Shown piece by piece: positions 14,912 to 22,858 of a DNA stretch of 25,239 nt. A model generated the notes under the pieces. It was given only the letters and a program-made list of their open reading frames with translations. It had not been told where the DNA came from and did no database searches. The stretch is from CAZQKE01 sp964593865 (lineage in GTDB: Bacteria > Chloroflexota > Anaerolineae > JAAYZQ01): positions 1 through 25,239 of the forward strand of contig CAZQKE010000066.1 of assembly GCA_964593865.1 (NCBI GenBank), written 5' to 3'. Each line of letters starts with the position of its first letter. Position 1 is the stretch's first letter. The position numbers and the translations under genes are program-made.

Positions 14912-15239
14912 ATTCAACACGGCCCAGCATCAGTTACAGATTGCCATTCAATCCGCTTTGGACATCGGACAGCATATCCTGGCTCACCTGGGAGTTGTGT
15001 CACCCACGGACTATGCCGATGTCTTTATGAAGCTAGGTGAAGTTGGGCTGCTCCCAGCTGATCTGGCGGCTCGGTTGGTGCAGATGGCCCGCTTTCGCAA
15101 TATTCTGGTGCATCTGTACTTGCAAGTACGGCTGGACATAGTATATGATATTCTGCTAAACAATCTGGGTGACCTGGATGAGTTTGCTGTGTACGTTACT
15201 CAGTTTCTACAAGCGCATTTAGAGGAGGGGGAGATTTGA
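14802..15239 (+). CDS. hepT: HepT-like HEPN toxin ribonuclease
   Basis: This 145-residue all-helical protein has the HEPN catalytic motif RNILVHLY (R99-x4-H104-x-Y106), including the tyrosine that MntA modifies. DPYKFNTAQHQLQIAIQSALDIGQHIL is typical of the family's second helix pair. HepT cuts RNA, and the MntA/HepT pair acts as a toxin-antitoxin module. I chose ATG 14802, which gives the usual MD-xx-I-x-x-RL opening, though it overlaps mntA by 110 nt. Its stop TGA at 15237-15239 overlaps the TTG start of the shell gene. Base composition here seems lower in GC than in its neighbours. Confidence 0.87.
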   Translation: MDTTAIEARLAQIQESLKLLDEIAVLEFTEFSQDPYKFNTAQHQLQIAIQSALDIGQHILAHLGVVSPTDYADVFMKLGEVGLLPADLAARLVQMARFRNILVHLYLQVRLDIVYDILLNNLGDLDEFAVYVTQFLQAHLEEGEI

Positions 15240-15874
15240 CTGTAGACCTGCGTTCCTATGTCTTTTTAGATAGCTTGCAGCCGCAGATGGCAGCGTTCAT
15301 CGGCTCCACGGCGCGGGGGTTCTTGCCCCTGGCCGGGGATGCTTCCCTCTGGGTCGAGATTTCGCCCGGCATTGAGATCAACCGCATCACCGACATTGCC
15401 CTCAAGGCCACCCGCGTGCGCCCTGCCGTGCAGGTGGTGGAGCGGCTCTTTGGCCTTCTGGAGGTCCACTCCCCCGACCAGGCCGAGGTGCGGGCTGCCG
15501 GAGCTGCCATCCTGGAAGCCCTGGGCGTCCAGGCCGAGGATCGCTGGAAGCCGAAAATCCATTCCAGCCAGATCATCCGCCGCGTGGACGCCCACCAAAC
15601 CCAGCTCATCAACCGCAACCGCAAGGGCATGATGCTCATCGCCGATCAAACCCTCTACATCATGGAGGTCGAACCGGCGGCCTATGCCGTGCTGGCGGCC
15701 AACGAAGCCGAAAAGGCCGCCGAGATCAACATCGTGGAGGTGCGGCCCTTTGGCAGCTTTGGCCGCGTCTACCTGGGCGGCGAGGAGCGGGACATCATGG
15801 CCGGGTACAGTGCAGCGGTGCAGGCGATTGAGGACATTACGGGGCGTGTGGTCGAAACAAGGCGCAGAGACTAG
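15236..15874 (+). CDS. tandem-domain bacterial microcompartment shell protein (BMC-T, SPU type)
   Basis: The 212-residue protein has no signal or membrane segment and consists of two alpha/beta units. The first (about 6-95) includes SYVFLDSLQPQMAAFIG, GDASLWVEISPG, INRITDIALKATRVRPAVQVVER and LFGLLEVHSPDQAEVRAAGAAILEAL. The second (about 115-208) includes LYIMEVEPAAYAVLAANEAEKAA and EVRPFGSFGRVYLGGEERDIMAGYSAAVQAIE. Both fit the BMC fold, where the conserved Lys-Ala helix edge and the gly-rich turn shape the hexamer-like pore. Similar proteins are known to me as trimeric shell tiles of SPU microcompartments. TTG 15236 is preceded by GAGGAGGGGGAG. I see no BMC-H or BMC-P gene beside it. The family call is from recognition and context and would need a profile search. 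Confidence 0.75.
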   Translation: MTVDLRSYVFLDSLQPQMAAFIGSTARGFLPLAGDASLWVEISPGIEINRITDIALKATRVRPAVQVVERLFGLLEVHSPDQAEVRAAGAAILEALGVQAEDRWKPKIHSSQIIRRVDAHQTQLINRNRKGMMLIADQTLYIMEVEPAAYAVLAANEAEKAAEINIVEVRPFGSFGRVYLGGEERDIMAGYSAAVQAIEDITGRVVETRRRD

Positions 15875-16062
15875 TCTGCTTTCGCAAAGTAGCTTGGTTC
15901 GTTGTAGCACTGATTTGTTTTAACCTCGCTTATCCCGTTGGTCGGCTTTGGGCAGATTGATGTGCCGTCAGGCCTTCTGCATACTGCCCCTTTCTCAAAC
16001 GGCGGGCCGTCCACGAAGCGGGCGTGAATGCACGGATACGCCCGGCCCCAGGCCCGAAAGGA

Positions 16063-16076
16063 GCGACTTGAGTCGC
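16063..16076. repeat. short near-palindrome GCGACT-TG-AGTCGC
   Basis: GCGACT (16063-16068) and AGTCGC (16071-16076) are perfect inverted arms around two bases. A related GCGACTT string with neighbouring GC-rich hairpins is found near 23962-24025, so this may be a dispersed intergenic repeat. Confidence 0.4.
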
Positions 16077-16082
16077 CACCGT

Positions 16083-16107
16083 CCCCGGCGGCCCGCGCCG
16101 GGGATTT
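16083..16107 (+). terminator. Rho-independent terminator of the lepB-BMC operon
   Basis: CCCCGGCG (16083-16090) and CGCCGGGG (16096-16103) form a perfect 8-bp stem with a 5-nt loop, followed by ATTTTC. It lies about 210 nt after the BMC-T stop. The 270-bp gap between BMC-T and the glycosidase holds no gene. Confidence 0.65.
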
Positions 16108-16144
16108 TCATCCTTGGCGGTGAGCCGGGGACAGGTCCGCTTCT

Positions 16145-17548
16145 TCAATCATCATATCCGTTGTTGACAATGATGGGCAGGAAATTGCGCGTCCGTGGGT
16201 TATCACCTTGTGCAATGCGCCGGAAGATATGCCCTCCTTCTTTCATGCGTAGATCGTAAGTGTAAAGCCCCGAGTATTTATAGGGATCGCTCTCGGGGGT
16301 GTCGGGTCCGTAGTCGTGGAGGGCTGCCCAGAAGACGAGATCGGCTTCGCTGTTTAGCTGCAGGGCAAGGGCGTCTTGGATGTAGCGGTTGAACCCTGTC
16401 TCTCCATCCTGGTAGCCGGGCAGAATCTGAAATTCGGGTACAGGTGAGTAACTGGTTTCGGTAATCCAGATCCGCTTGTCTGTGCCTCCGGCCTTGTTCA
16501 GAATCTCCCGGTTGTGCCGAATCTGGGCTTGAATTTCATCCGGGCTGCGGAAATTGGTATGGATGTTGTGGATGTCAAAGTTGTCCAGCGCAGGGTATTC
16601 CGCGTCCGTAAGAATGCGAGTCAGGTAGTCCGGATCGCAATCAGGCTCTTGGGGTTGGTCGGCAAGTCCCCCCAGAACGACTTTGGCTGTGGGGGAGCCA
16701 TCCCTGATGCCCTGGGCAAAATAGGTCAACATGCGTGCGTATTCATCTGCGCTGGTTCCATCTTCGTCGCCGTCTTTGAGGCTAGAGGCCATATCCGGTT
16801 CGTTCCAGAGTTCCCAGTGATCAATGCTGTCGCTGTAGCGAGCCGCGATGGTGTGGGCGAATCGGTATAAGTAGTCGTAGCCGGTGCCGCGAGTTCCCAG
16901 AGGAGAGGCAAAATCTCCTACGGCATGGAGGGTCGGCGGATAAAGGTAGGGGGTTGAAGCCTGGGGATGGCTGGAAGCCCAATTGGGCGTGAACATGACC
17001 ACCGGGAGAATATGTAGGCCGTGTGCGGTGGCCCGGCCGATGATCCAATCGAACTCGTCGAAGTTAAAAGTATCCCGTCGGGGATTGGCCAAAGACCAAT
17101 TGAATCCGATGCGGATCCAGTGTGCGCCTACGGCCTGTGCTGCGTCCAGGACTTGTAACGCCCGTTGGTGATCGATGCCGGGATCCATACCTACAATGAG
17201 TACACCCAATCGGGAGGATGTGTGAGGGTAGATGTTCCCGACTTGATGGGAACCCCGGTCGGTGTTTATGCGGATTTCGCCTGTGCTGGTGCCGGAAGAA
17301 CGGGGTTCGTGTGATCCTGTTCCGTGGGAAATGCGAAGGTGACCGGTCCATTCCCTGCTGTTTGGATCCGGCAGATCGTCTTTCCAGGTGCCACCGTCCC
17401 TTTGGACACCGAGAGGGGGAAGCAAAGGTGATAGGGTAGAGCCGGTGACGCCGACCTCGGGTCCGGCTCCTGCAGACAGCGGGACGAAAACGAGGACGCA
17501 GATGAGTACGGTCTTGAACAGGCGGGCAAGAAACGGCGATGCGGTCAT
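16145..17548 (-). CDS. secreted clan GH-A glycoside hydrolase (GH39/GH5-like)
   Basis: This 467-residue protein begins with a signal peptide (ARLFKTVLICVLVFVPLSAGA, residues 8-28) and a Ser/Thr/Gly-rich linker to about 110. A TIM-barrel follows: VLDAAQAVGAHWIRIGFNWS, VMFTPNWASS and a proton donor in HWELWNEPD (Glu250). The nucleophile is likely Glu364 in IWITETSYSP. The Asn-Glu-Pro donor and the later glutamate are the clan GH-A arrangement, which acts on beta-glycosides with retention. I cannot fix the family or substrate; GH39 xylosidase/iduronidase-like is my best guess. I chose ATG 17548 (AGAGG upstream) because it places the signal peptide correctly; the frame stays open to 17629. It stands alone with its own predicted promoter and operator-like palindrome. 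Confidence 0.8.
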   Translation of the reverse strand: MTASPFLARLFKTVLICVLVFVPLSAGAGPEVGVTGSTLSPLLPPLGVQRDGGTWKDDLPDPNSREWTGHLRISHGTGSHEPRSSGTSTGEIRINTDRGSHQVGNIYPHTSSRLGVLIVGMDPGIDHQRALQVLDAAQAVGAHWIRIGFNWSLANPRRDTFNFDEFDWIIGRATAHGLHILPVVMFTPNWASSHPQASTPYLYPPTLHAVGDFASPLGTRGTGYDYLYRFAHTIAARYSDSIDHWELWNEPDMASSLKDGDEDGTSADEYARMLTYFAQGIRDGSPTAKVVLGGLADQPQEPDCDPDYLTRILTDAEYPALDNFDIHNIHTNFRSPDEIQAQIRHNREILNKAGGTDKRIWITETSYSPVPEFQILPGYQDGETGFNRYIQDALALQLNSEADLVFWAALHDYGPDTPESDPYKYSGLYTYDLRMKEGGHIFRRIAQGDNPRTRNFLPIIVNNGYDD

Positions 17549-17578
17549 GAACGGTAACCTCTGAAAAAAGACCATCGC

Positions 17579-17590
17579 TTTCATATGAAA
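17579..17590. promoter_or_regulatory. 12-bp perfect palindrome, possible operator of the glycosidase gene
   Basis: TTTCATATGAAA is its own reverse complement. It lies in the glycosidase leader, about 5-16 nt downstream of the predicted start of transcription, a common place for a repressor site. No cognate regulator is in the window. Confidence 0.4.
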
Positions 17591-17601
17591 AAGCAGCAAA
17601 T

Positions 17602-17629
17602 ATTGTACTACAAATTTGGAAGCTCGCAA
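17602..17629 (-). promoter_or_regulatory. possible sigma-70-like promoter of the glycosidase gene
   Basis: On the minus strand TTGCGA (complement of 17624-17629) and TACAAT (complement of 17602-17607) are separated by 16 bp. The match is moderate. Confidence 0.4.
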
Positions 17630-17736
17630 AAGATGAGGGGGATAGTGTGATGTTCACGTCATCCCCCGGAATGATATATCCTGTTGGAGATAGAGGCTTG
17701 GCGTCTTGCCGTGTGATCTTGAAAATTTGAAAATCC

Positions 17737-17765
17737 TTGACAATTGATCCGATTTACGCTATACT
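17737..17765 (+). promoter_or_regulatory. promoter of the branched-chain amino acid ABC transporter operon
   Basis: TTGACA (17737-17742) is a perfect -35 and TATACT (17760-17765) a near-perfect -10, with a 17-bp spacer. The start of transcription would be near 17772, about 68 nt before the first gene. Confidence 0.85.
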
Positions 17766-17839
17766 AAAACCGCCCGGTGGGGTGCGACTGGCAGGGGCCA
17801 GAAGGTACACCGGAGTATCTATTGTACAAGGAGGTAGAA

Positions 17840-19015
17840 ATGCAGAGAACAGGTATGTTCAAGTTGGTCGCCCTGATCTTGGTCGGGGCCTTCCTGCTTG
17901 GGGCGTGCGGCCCTGCTGGTGGGACCGACGTTATCAAGATCGGCATCAATGCCCCCCTCACCGGTGACATCCCCAAAGTGGGCGAGGGCACCAAGTACGC
18001 TGCCGAAATGTGGTTGGAGGATATCGGCGGCGAGCTGGAGGTGGGCGGCAAAACCTACAAAGTTGAGCTGGTGATCGAGGACAACGAGTCCAAAGCCGAA
18101 TCCGCCACCAAAGCCAATACCAAAATGATCACCCAGGACGAAGTGCTGATCATTATCGGCCCCCAGTCCTCCAAACAAGCCGTACCGGCCGGCGGTGTGG
18201 CGAATGACCTGGAGACGCCCATGATCAGCCCCTGGTCCACCAACCCCAATACGACCAAAAACCGCCCGTGGGTCTTCCGCGGCTGCTTCTTGGATCCTTT
18301 CCAGGGACCGGTGGTAGCCAACTTTGTCACCGAAGAATTCGGCTTTACCAAGGCGGGTGTGCTCTATGACGTGGCCAGCGACTACCCCAAGGGTCTGGCC
18401 GAGTACTTTAAGAAAGCGTGGGAAGACCTGCATGGAGAAGGCTCTGTTGTCGCCTACGAAAGCTTCACCACGGGCGACACCGATTTTAGCGCGCAGCTGA
18501 CCAAGATCAAAGATTCCGGAGCCGAATTCTTCTTTACCCCCCAATACTATAACGAGGTGGCCTTGATCGTGCAGCAAGCCCATGAATTGGGTTGGGATAA
18601 GCCCATCGTGGGGAGCGATAGCTGGGGGTCGGCGGAGCTGATGAACCTCTGCGGTGACGATTGCAAAGGTCTCTTCTTCAGCACCCACTACGCTGCTGCC
18701 GGAGCCACCGGTGCGACCAAAGAGTTCATTGACCGCTACAACGCCAAATACGGCTATGTGCCCGATGACGTGGCCGCTCTGACCTGGGACACCTTGCACA
18801 TTGCCCAAAAAGCCATCCAAGACTGCGGCAACATCACCGGCGACATCAAAGCCGACCGCAAATGCGTCCGCGACGCCCTGGCTCAGATCAAGGACTTTGA
18901 CGGCATCACCGGCAAGATGACCTTTACCGAGGAAGGCGATCCCATCAAGTGCGCCGTCATCGTCAAGATCAGCGACGCGGGCGAGTTTGAATTCTACAAG
19001 CAGGTTTGCCCCTAG
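17840..19015 (+). CDS. livK: branched-chain amino acid ABC transporter substrate-binding lipoprotein (LivK-like)
   Basis: 391 residues starting at ATG 17840 behind AAGGAGG. The signal peptide ends in a lipobox (LLGAC, Cys23), so the mature protein is a membrane-anchored lipoprotein. The receptor fold of the Leu/Ile/Val family follows: VIKIGINAPLTGDIPKVGEG near 30-50, IIGPQSSKQAVPAGGVANDLETPMISPWSTNP in the first lobe, and later FTEEGDP. The family binds branched-chain amino acids but also amides, urea or aromatic compounds, so the ligand is not certain. It is the first and probably most highly expressed gene of the five-gene operon; a hairpin after it (19071-19099) may protect its message. 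Confidence 0.92.
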   Translation: MQRTGMFKLVALILVGAFLLGACGPAGGTDVIKIGINAPLTGDIPKVGEGTKYAAEMWLEDIGGELEVGGKTYKVELVIEDNESKAESATKANTKMITQDEVLIIIGPQSSKQAVPAGGVANDLETPMISPWSTNPNTTKNRPWVFRGCFLDPFQGPVVANFVTEEFGFTKAGVLYDVASDYPKGLAEYFKKAWEDLHGEGSVVAYESFTTGDTDFSAQLTKIKDSGAEFFFTPQYYNEVALIVQQAHELGWDKPIVGSDSWGSAELMNLCGDDCKGLFFSTHYAAAGATGATKEFIDRYNAKYGYVPDDVAALTWDTLHIAQKAIQDCGNITGDIKADRKCVRDALAQIKDFDGITGKMTFTEEGDPIKCAVIVKISDAGEFEFYKQVCP

Positions 19016-19070
19016 GAGAGTGCTGAAAATCCTGTTTTCCACCGCAAAGGTCACCGAGATTTAACACAAA

Positions 19071-19099
19071 GCGGGCCAGGGCTTCGGCCCTGCGCCCGC
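19071..19099 (+). promoter_or_regulatory. UUCG-capped hairpin between substrate-binding protein and permease genes
   Basis: GCGGGC (19071-19076) pairs with GCCCGC (19094-19099) and CAGGGC (19077-19082) pairs with GCCCTG (19087-19092), around a TTCG tetraloop with one bulged C. No U-tract follows. It probably stabilises the upstream message or causes partial termination, giving more binding protein than permease. Confidence 0.6.
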
Positions 19100-19126
19100 T
19101 CTCTCCAAGAGCAAGGAGCGAGAACG

Positions 19127-20071
19127 ATGACGTTCTTTTTGCAGAACATGGTCAACGCTTTACAGTGGGGCAGCTTCTATGCCCTCATCGCCCTGGGCTA
19201 CTCAATGGTCTATGGCGTTCTCATGCTGTTCAACTTTGCCCACGGCGATATTTTCATGGTCGGGTCCTACATCGGCCTCTTTGTCTCTACCGCTTTGTTG
19301 GGCTTGGTCGGGTTTGGAGTGATCAATCTACCCACCCCTTTTATGCTGGGATTGGTCCTTGTCCTGACCCTGTTCCTTTCCATGTGTCTCAACTCCTTCG
19401 TGGGCATGGCCGTTGAGCGGATCGGTTATCGTCCCCTGCGGAATGCCCCGCGTGCTTCGGCAGCCATCACCGGGTTGATGATCGGGATCATTCTGGAGAC
19501 GGGTAACCTGATCCTGTTGGGCGCCCAACGGAGGAAATACCCCGACGAACTGGTTCAGATCGGAAGCACGCCCATTCAGATTCTGGGTGTCAGCGTCACC
19601 CCCAAAAAGATCGCCATTGTGGTCGTTTCCCTGGCCCTCATGTTCGCCCTACACCAATTCGTGCGCCGCACCAAATGGGGAATGGCTATGCGGGCTATGG
19701 CTTATGATTACATCGTCGTCCCTCTGATGGGCGTGCCCATCAACACCATTGCCCTATTGACCTTTGCCCTGGGTTCGGCCCTGGCCGCCGCTGCAGGTGT
19801 GCTGTACGGCATTGCTTATCCCGTCCTGGACCCTTACATGGGTGTCCGTTTTGGCTGGAAGGCTTTTGTCGCCGCCATCTTGGGCGGTCGGGGTTCCATC
19901 CTCGGTGCAGGTCTGGCCGGGTTCCTGCTGGGTTTCATTGAGATCTTTGTCGCCGCCTTTTTCCCTTCCACCCTGCGCGATCTGATCGCCTTTTCCATCA
20001 TTCTGGTCATCCTGACCTTCCGGCCCCATGGCTTCTTTGGCGAACCTTATAGCGCCCAGTTACGACTGTGA
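19127..20071 (+). CDS. livH: branched-chain amino acid ABC transporter permease (LivH-like)
   Basis: The 314-residue protein is hydrophobic throughout. It opens with QNMVNALQWGSFYALIALGYSMVYGVLMLFNFAHGDIFMVGSYIG, the LivH hallmark, and later has the ATPase-coupling loop region around MRAMAYDYIVVPLMGVPINTIALLTFALG. About eight membrane helices are expected. It forms the translocation pore with LivM. It starts at ATG 19127 with AAGGAG at 19113-19118 and ends 9 nt before livM. Confidence 0.93.
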   Translation: MTFFLQNMVNALQWGSFYALIALGYSMVYGVLMLFNFAHGDIFMVGSYIGLFVSTALLGLVGFGVINLPTPFMLGLVLVLTLFLSMCLNSFVGMAVERIGYRPLRNAPRASAAITGLMIGIILETGNLILLGAQRRKYPDELVQIGSTPIQILGVSVTPKKIAIVVVSLALMFALHQFVRRTKWGMAMRAMAYDYIVVPLMGVPINTIALLTFALGSALAAAAGVLYGIAYPVLDPYMGVRFGWKAFVAAILGGRGSILGAGLAGFLLGFIEIFVAAFFPSTLRDLIAFSIILVILTFRPHGFFGEPYSAQLRL

Positions 20072-20080
20072 GGTGACACT

Positions 20081-21394
20081 ATGTCGGCGAACCACACAGG
20101 CATCAAATCTCGGCTGCAGAAGATGTGGCAACCCTTCTCTCAAGTCCCAATGCTGGGGTGGCTGGTCGGGGCGTTGGTCGCCGTCGGACTGGAAATGTCG
20201 GTGGGCACTCCCCTGGCCCGCTTTCTGGGCATGTCCAAAATCCCCGTCCTGTTCGGCTTTACGTTTGTTCTCAAGGACCCTTTGCTCATCCCCGGCGTGA
20301 TCGTGTATGTGTTGTTGATCTACATCCTGCCTATCGGTTTGATCGCCCGGTTGACCGCTCGTCCCATGAACAGGCTGGCGGCCAAGCTCCTGAACACCTC
20401 CATGCTTGCTTCGGTGTTGGTCCATCTGATCCTGCTTTATGCGATACTGCACCTGTGGTCCGACATCAGCGATTATCGGCTCTTGGTCACACGGCTGACG
20501 CTGGTAGCTGTCATGCTCACCCTGAGCTTGAACGTGGTGAACGGCTACATGGGCGAATTCTCCTGCTCCCACCCCGGTTTTATGGCCCTGGGTGCATACA
20601 CGGCTTCGGTCTTTAGCATTGTCCTCTTTGTCCAAGACAACCGATTCGGCCCTCCCCTCCTGCCGCCGGGCCTGGGGCCGTTCGCCTTCCCCCTCATCTT
20701 GATCCTGAGCGGGGCGGTATCGGCGGTCGGGGCTTTGTTGGTGGCCATCCCCTCCTTCCGCACCAGGGGCGACTATTTGGCCATCATCTCCCTGGCTTTC
20801 ATGTTCATCGTCAAGAGCCTTTTTGAGAACCTGGAAATCGTGGGCGGGGCACGCGGCCTGGGGGGGCAACCCCACTGGGCCAGCTTACCCATCGTTTTCC
20901 TTTGGACCATCCTCTGCATCTGGACCATCAACAATTTCGTGCGGTCCACCCTGGGCAAGGCGTTGAACGCCGTGCGGGATGGCGAGCTGGCTGCCGACGC
21001 CATGACGGTAAACACCAGCCGGACCAAAATGGTGGCTTTTCTGTTCGCCGCCTTCTGGGCCGGTGTGGCCGGAGGGCTGTTTGCCCACATTTTGGGCTAT
21101 GTCAATCCGGGCACTTTTGACCTGAAGAAGCTGGCCGAAGTTCTGGCGATGGTCTACTTTGGCGGCCTGAATTCGGTGGTGGGGTCCATCGTCGGTGCGG
21201 TGAGCTACAACGCCCTCAGCGAAGCTCTCCGCCCCTTGGAGCTCTTCAAATGGATCATCATCCCCTTGCTCCTCATCCTGGTCATGATTTTCCGTCCTAC
21301 GGGCCTCATCGCCTTCAAAGATTTTGACGTCAGGAAGCTCCTGGAACCTAAACAGAAACCGGAAGAGGTGGAGCATGGCCTTGCTGCGCGTTGA
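20081..21394 (+). CDS. livM: branched-chain amino acid ABC transporter permease (LivM-like)
   Basis: The 437-residue membrane protein is the second pore subunit. The family core starts near residue 145 with LTLSLNVVNGYMGEFSCSHPGFMALGAYTASVF and continues through FRTRGDYLAIISLAF and GKALNAVRDGELAADAMTVNTSRTKMVAFLFAAFWAGVAGGLFAH to MVYFGGLNSVVGSIVGA. About 130 N-terminal residues come before the core and add roughly three membrane helices, making it longer than many LivM proteins. It starts at ATG 20081 behind GAGGTGACACT. Its end overlaps the livG start by 20 nt. Confidence 0.93.
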   Translation: MSANHTGIKSRLQKMWQPFSQVPMLGWLVGALVAVGLEMSVGTPLARFLGMSKIPVLFGFTFVLKDPLLIPGVIVYVLLIYILPIGLIARLTARPMNRLAAKLLNTSMLASVLVHLILLYAILHLWSDISDYRLLVTRLTLVAVMLTLSLNVVNGYMGEFSCSHPGFMALGAYTASVFSIVLFVQDNRFGPPLLPPGLGPFAFPLILILSGAVSAVGALLVAIPSFRTRGDYLAIISLAFMFIVKSLFENLEIVGGARGLGGQPHWASLPIVFLWTILCIWTINNFVRSTLGKALNAVRDGELAADAMTVNTSRTKMVAFLFAAFWAGVAGGLFAHILGYVNPGTFDLKKLAEVLAMVYFGGLNSVVGSIVGAVSYNALSEALRPLELFKWIIIPLLLILVMIFRPTGLIAFKDFDVRKLLEPKQKPEEVEHGLAAR

Positions 21395-22145
21395 GAATAT
21401 GACCCACTGGTTCGGCGGCCTGCGGGCCGTCCACAACTATAACCTGACCATTGAAGCAGGCCAGATCCGGGGATTGATCGGCCCCAACGGGGCGGGCAAG
21501 ACGACCATCTTCAACCTCATCACCGGACGCTACCGTCCGACCGAGGGGCACATCTACCTGGACGGCCAAGAGATCACCGGCTTGCCCCCTCACAAAATCG
21601 CTTCAATGGGCATCGGCCGCACCTTCCAAAACCTGCGTCTCTGGCGGCACATGAACGTCCTGGATCATGTCAAAATGGCCCACTATTCCAAGATCACCTA
21701 TGGCCTGATAGGGGCGTTCTTCGGCACGGCCAAACGCCATCGGCAAGAAGCCGAAATAGAGGAACGCTCCCTGGCCCTTTTGGAACTGGTGGGCATCCGT
21801 CACCTGGCAGACCAGATCGTGACCAATCTGCCCTATGGCGACCAACGGCGGGTGGAACTGGCCCGCGCCTTGGCCACCGATCCCAAAATCCTGTTCTTGG
21901 ATGAGCCGACGGCGGGCATGAACCCCGATGAGCTGATCCAGATGATGGAGATCATCCGTCACATCCACGCCGAGTTGGGGTTGGCGATCTTTCTCATTGA
22001 GCACCGCATGAAATTCGTCATGGACCTGTGCGAGATCATCCAGACTTTGGTCTTTGGCGAAGTCATTGCCGAAGGAACCCCTGATGAGATCCGCAACGAT
22101 CCCAAAGTGATTGATGCCTATTTGGGCAAGGAGGTGGAAACCTGA
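21375..22145 (+). CDS. livG: branched-chain amino acid ABC transporter ATP-binding protein (LivG-like)
   Basis: 256 residues with Walker A GPNGAGKTT, the Q-loop in IGRTFQNLRLW, the signature LPYGDQRRVELARAL and Walker B ILFLDEPTAGMNP. The LivG-specific C-terminus ends GTPDEIRNDPKVIDAYLGKE. In the signature the usual LSYG is LPYG. It starts at ATG 21375 within the end of livM, behind GAGGTGGAG. Its TGA overlaps the livF ATG by one base, so the two ATPases are made together as a heterodimer. Confidence 0.95.
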   Translation: MALLRVENMTHWFGGLRAVHNYNLTIEAGQIRGLIGPNGAGKTTIFNLITGRYRPTEGHIYLDGQEITGLPPHKIASMGIGRTFQNLRLWRHMNVLDHVKMAHYSKITYGLIGAFFGTAKRHRQEAEIEERSLALLELVGIRHLADQIVTNLPYGDQRRVELARALATDPKILFLDEPTAGMNPDELIQMMEIIRHIHAELGLAIFLIEHRMKFVMDLCEIIQTLVFGEVIAEGTPDEIRNDPKVIDAYLGKEVET

Positions 22146-22858
22146 TGTTGCTCACGGTGGAAAATCTTGCGGTCTCTTACGGCCAGATCAAAGCCCTCCA
22201 CGGCATCAGCTTCCAAGTAGACGAAGGGGAAATTGTGTGCATCATCGGGGCCAACGGCGCGGGCAAGAGCACAACGCTGCGGGCCATCTCCCGCCTGATC
22301 CCTGCAGAACCGGGCAGCAAAATGATCTACCGAGGTCGGGACCTGCTCAAGTACTCGGCCGACAAGGTGGTGAGCGAACTGGGCATCTCCCACGTCCCCG
22401 AAGGGCGACGGCTTTTCGCCAACCTGACGGTTATGGAAAACCTCAAACTGGCAACCTTTGCCCGCAAGGACGGCCCCCAAATCGCCCGCGACCTGGAACG
22501 GGTTTTTGCCATCTTTCCCCGCCTGGCCGAACGCAAGACGCAAAAGGCCGGGACTCTTTCCGGCGGCGAACAGCAGATGTTGGCCGTGGGCCGGGCCTTT
22601 ATGAGTGCGCGCCGGTTCATGCTCCTGGACGAACCTTCCATGGGGCTGGCCCCTCTGCTGATGAAGGGCGTGTTTGATGCCCTCAAAGAGATCAACGAGG
22701 AGGGCACAACCATCCTCCTCGTTGAGCAAAACGCCCGCATGGCCCTCCAATTCGCCCAGCGGGGCTATGTCCTAGAAAGCGGCAACTTGGTGCTGGAAGG
22801 TCCCTCGGAGGAACTGCTGGCAAACCCCGAAGTCAAAAAGGCGTACTTGGGCGGCTAG
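22145..22858 (+). CDS. livF: branched-chain amino acid ABC transporter ATP-binding protein (LivF-like)
   Basis: 237 residues with Walker A GANGAGKSTT, Q-loop region ISHVPEGRRLFANLTV, signature LSGGEQQMLAVGRAFM and Walker B FMLLDEPSMGLAPLL; the H-loop is LLVEQNARMAL. It energises import with LivG. It begins at ATG 22145, overlapping the livG stop as TGATG. The last 26 bases overlap the 3' end of prmC on the other strand, and no terminator lies between the converging genes. Confidence 0.95.
   Translation: MLLTVENLAVSYGQIKALHGISFQVDEGEIVCIIGANGAGKSTTLRAISRLIPAEPGSKMIYRGRDLLKYSADKVVSELGISHVPEGRRLFANLTVMENLKLATFARKDGPQIARDLERVFAIFPRLAERKTQKAGTLSGGEQQMLAVGRAFMSARRFMLLDEPSMGLAPLLMKGVFDALKEINEEGTTILLVEQNARMALQFAQRGYVLESGNLVLEGPSEELLANPEVKKAYLGG

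Noticed and set aside
17819..19054. 411-codon minus-strand frame opposite the substrate-binding protein
   Set aside because: The plus frame has a lipobox, a strong promoter and family motifs; the minus frame is a by-product of codon bias.
20060..20875. 271-codon minus-strand frame opposite livM
   Set aside because: His/Gln-rich composition is typical of the complement of membrane-protein codons; no support for expression.
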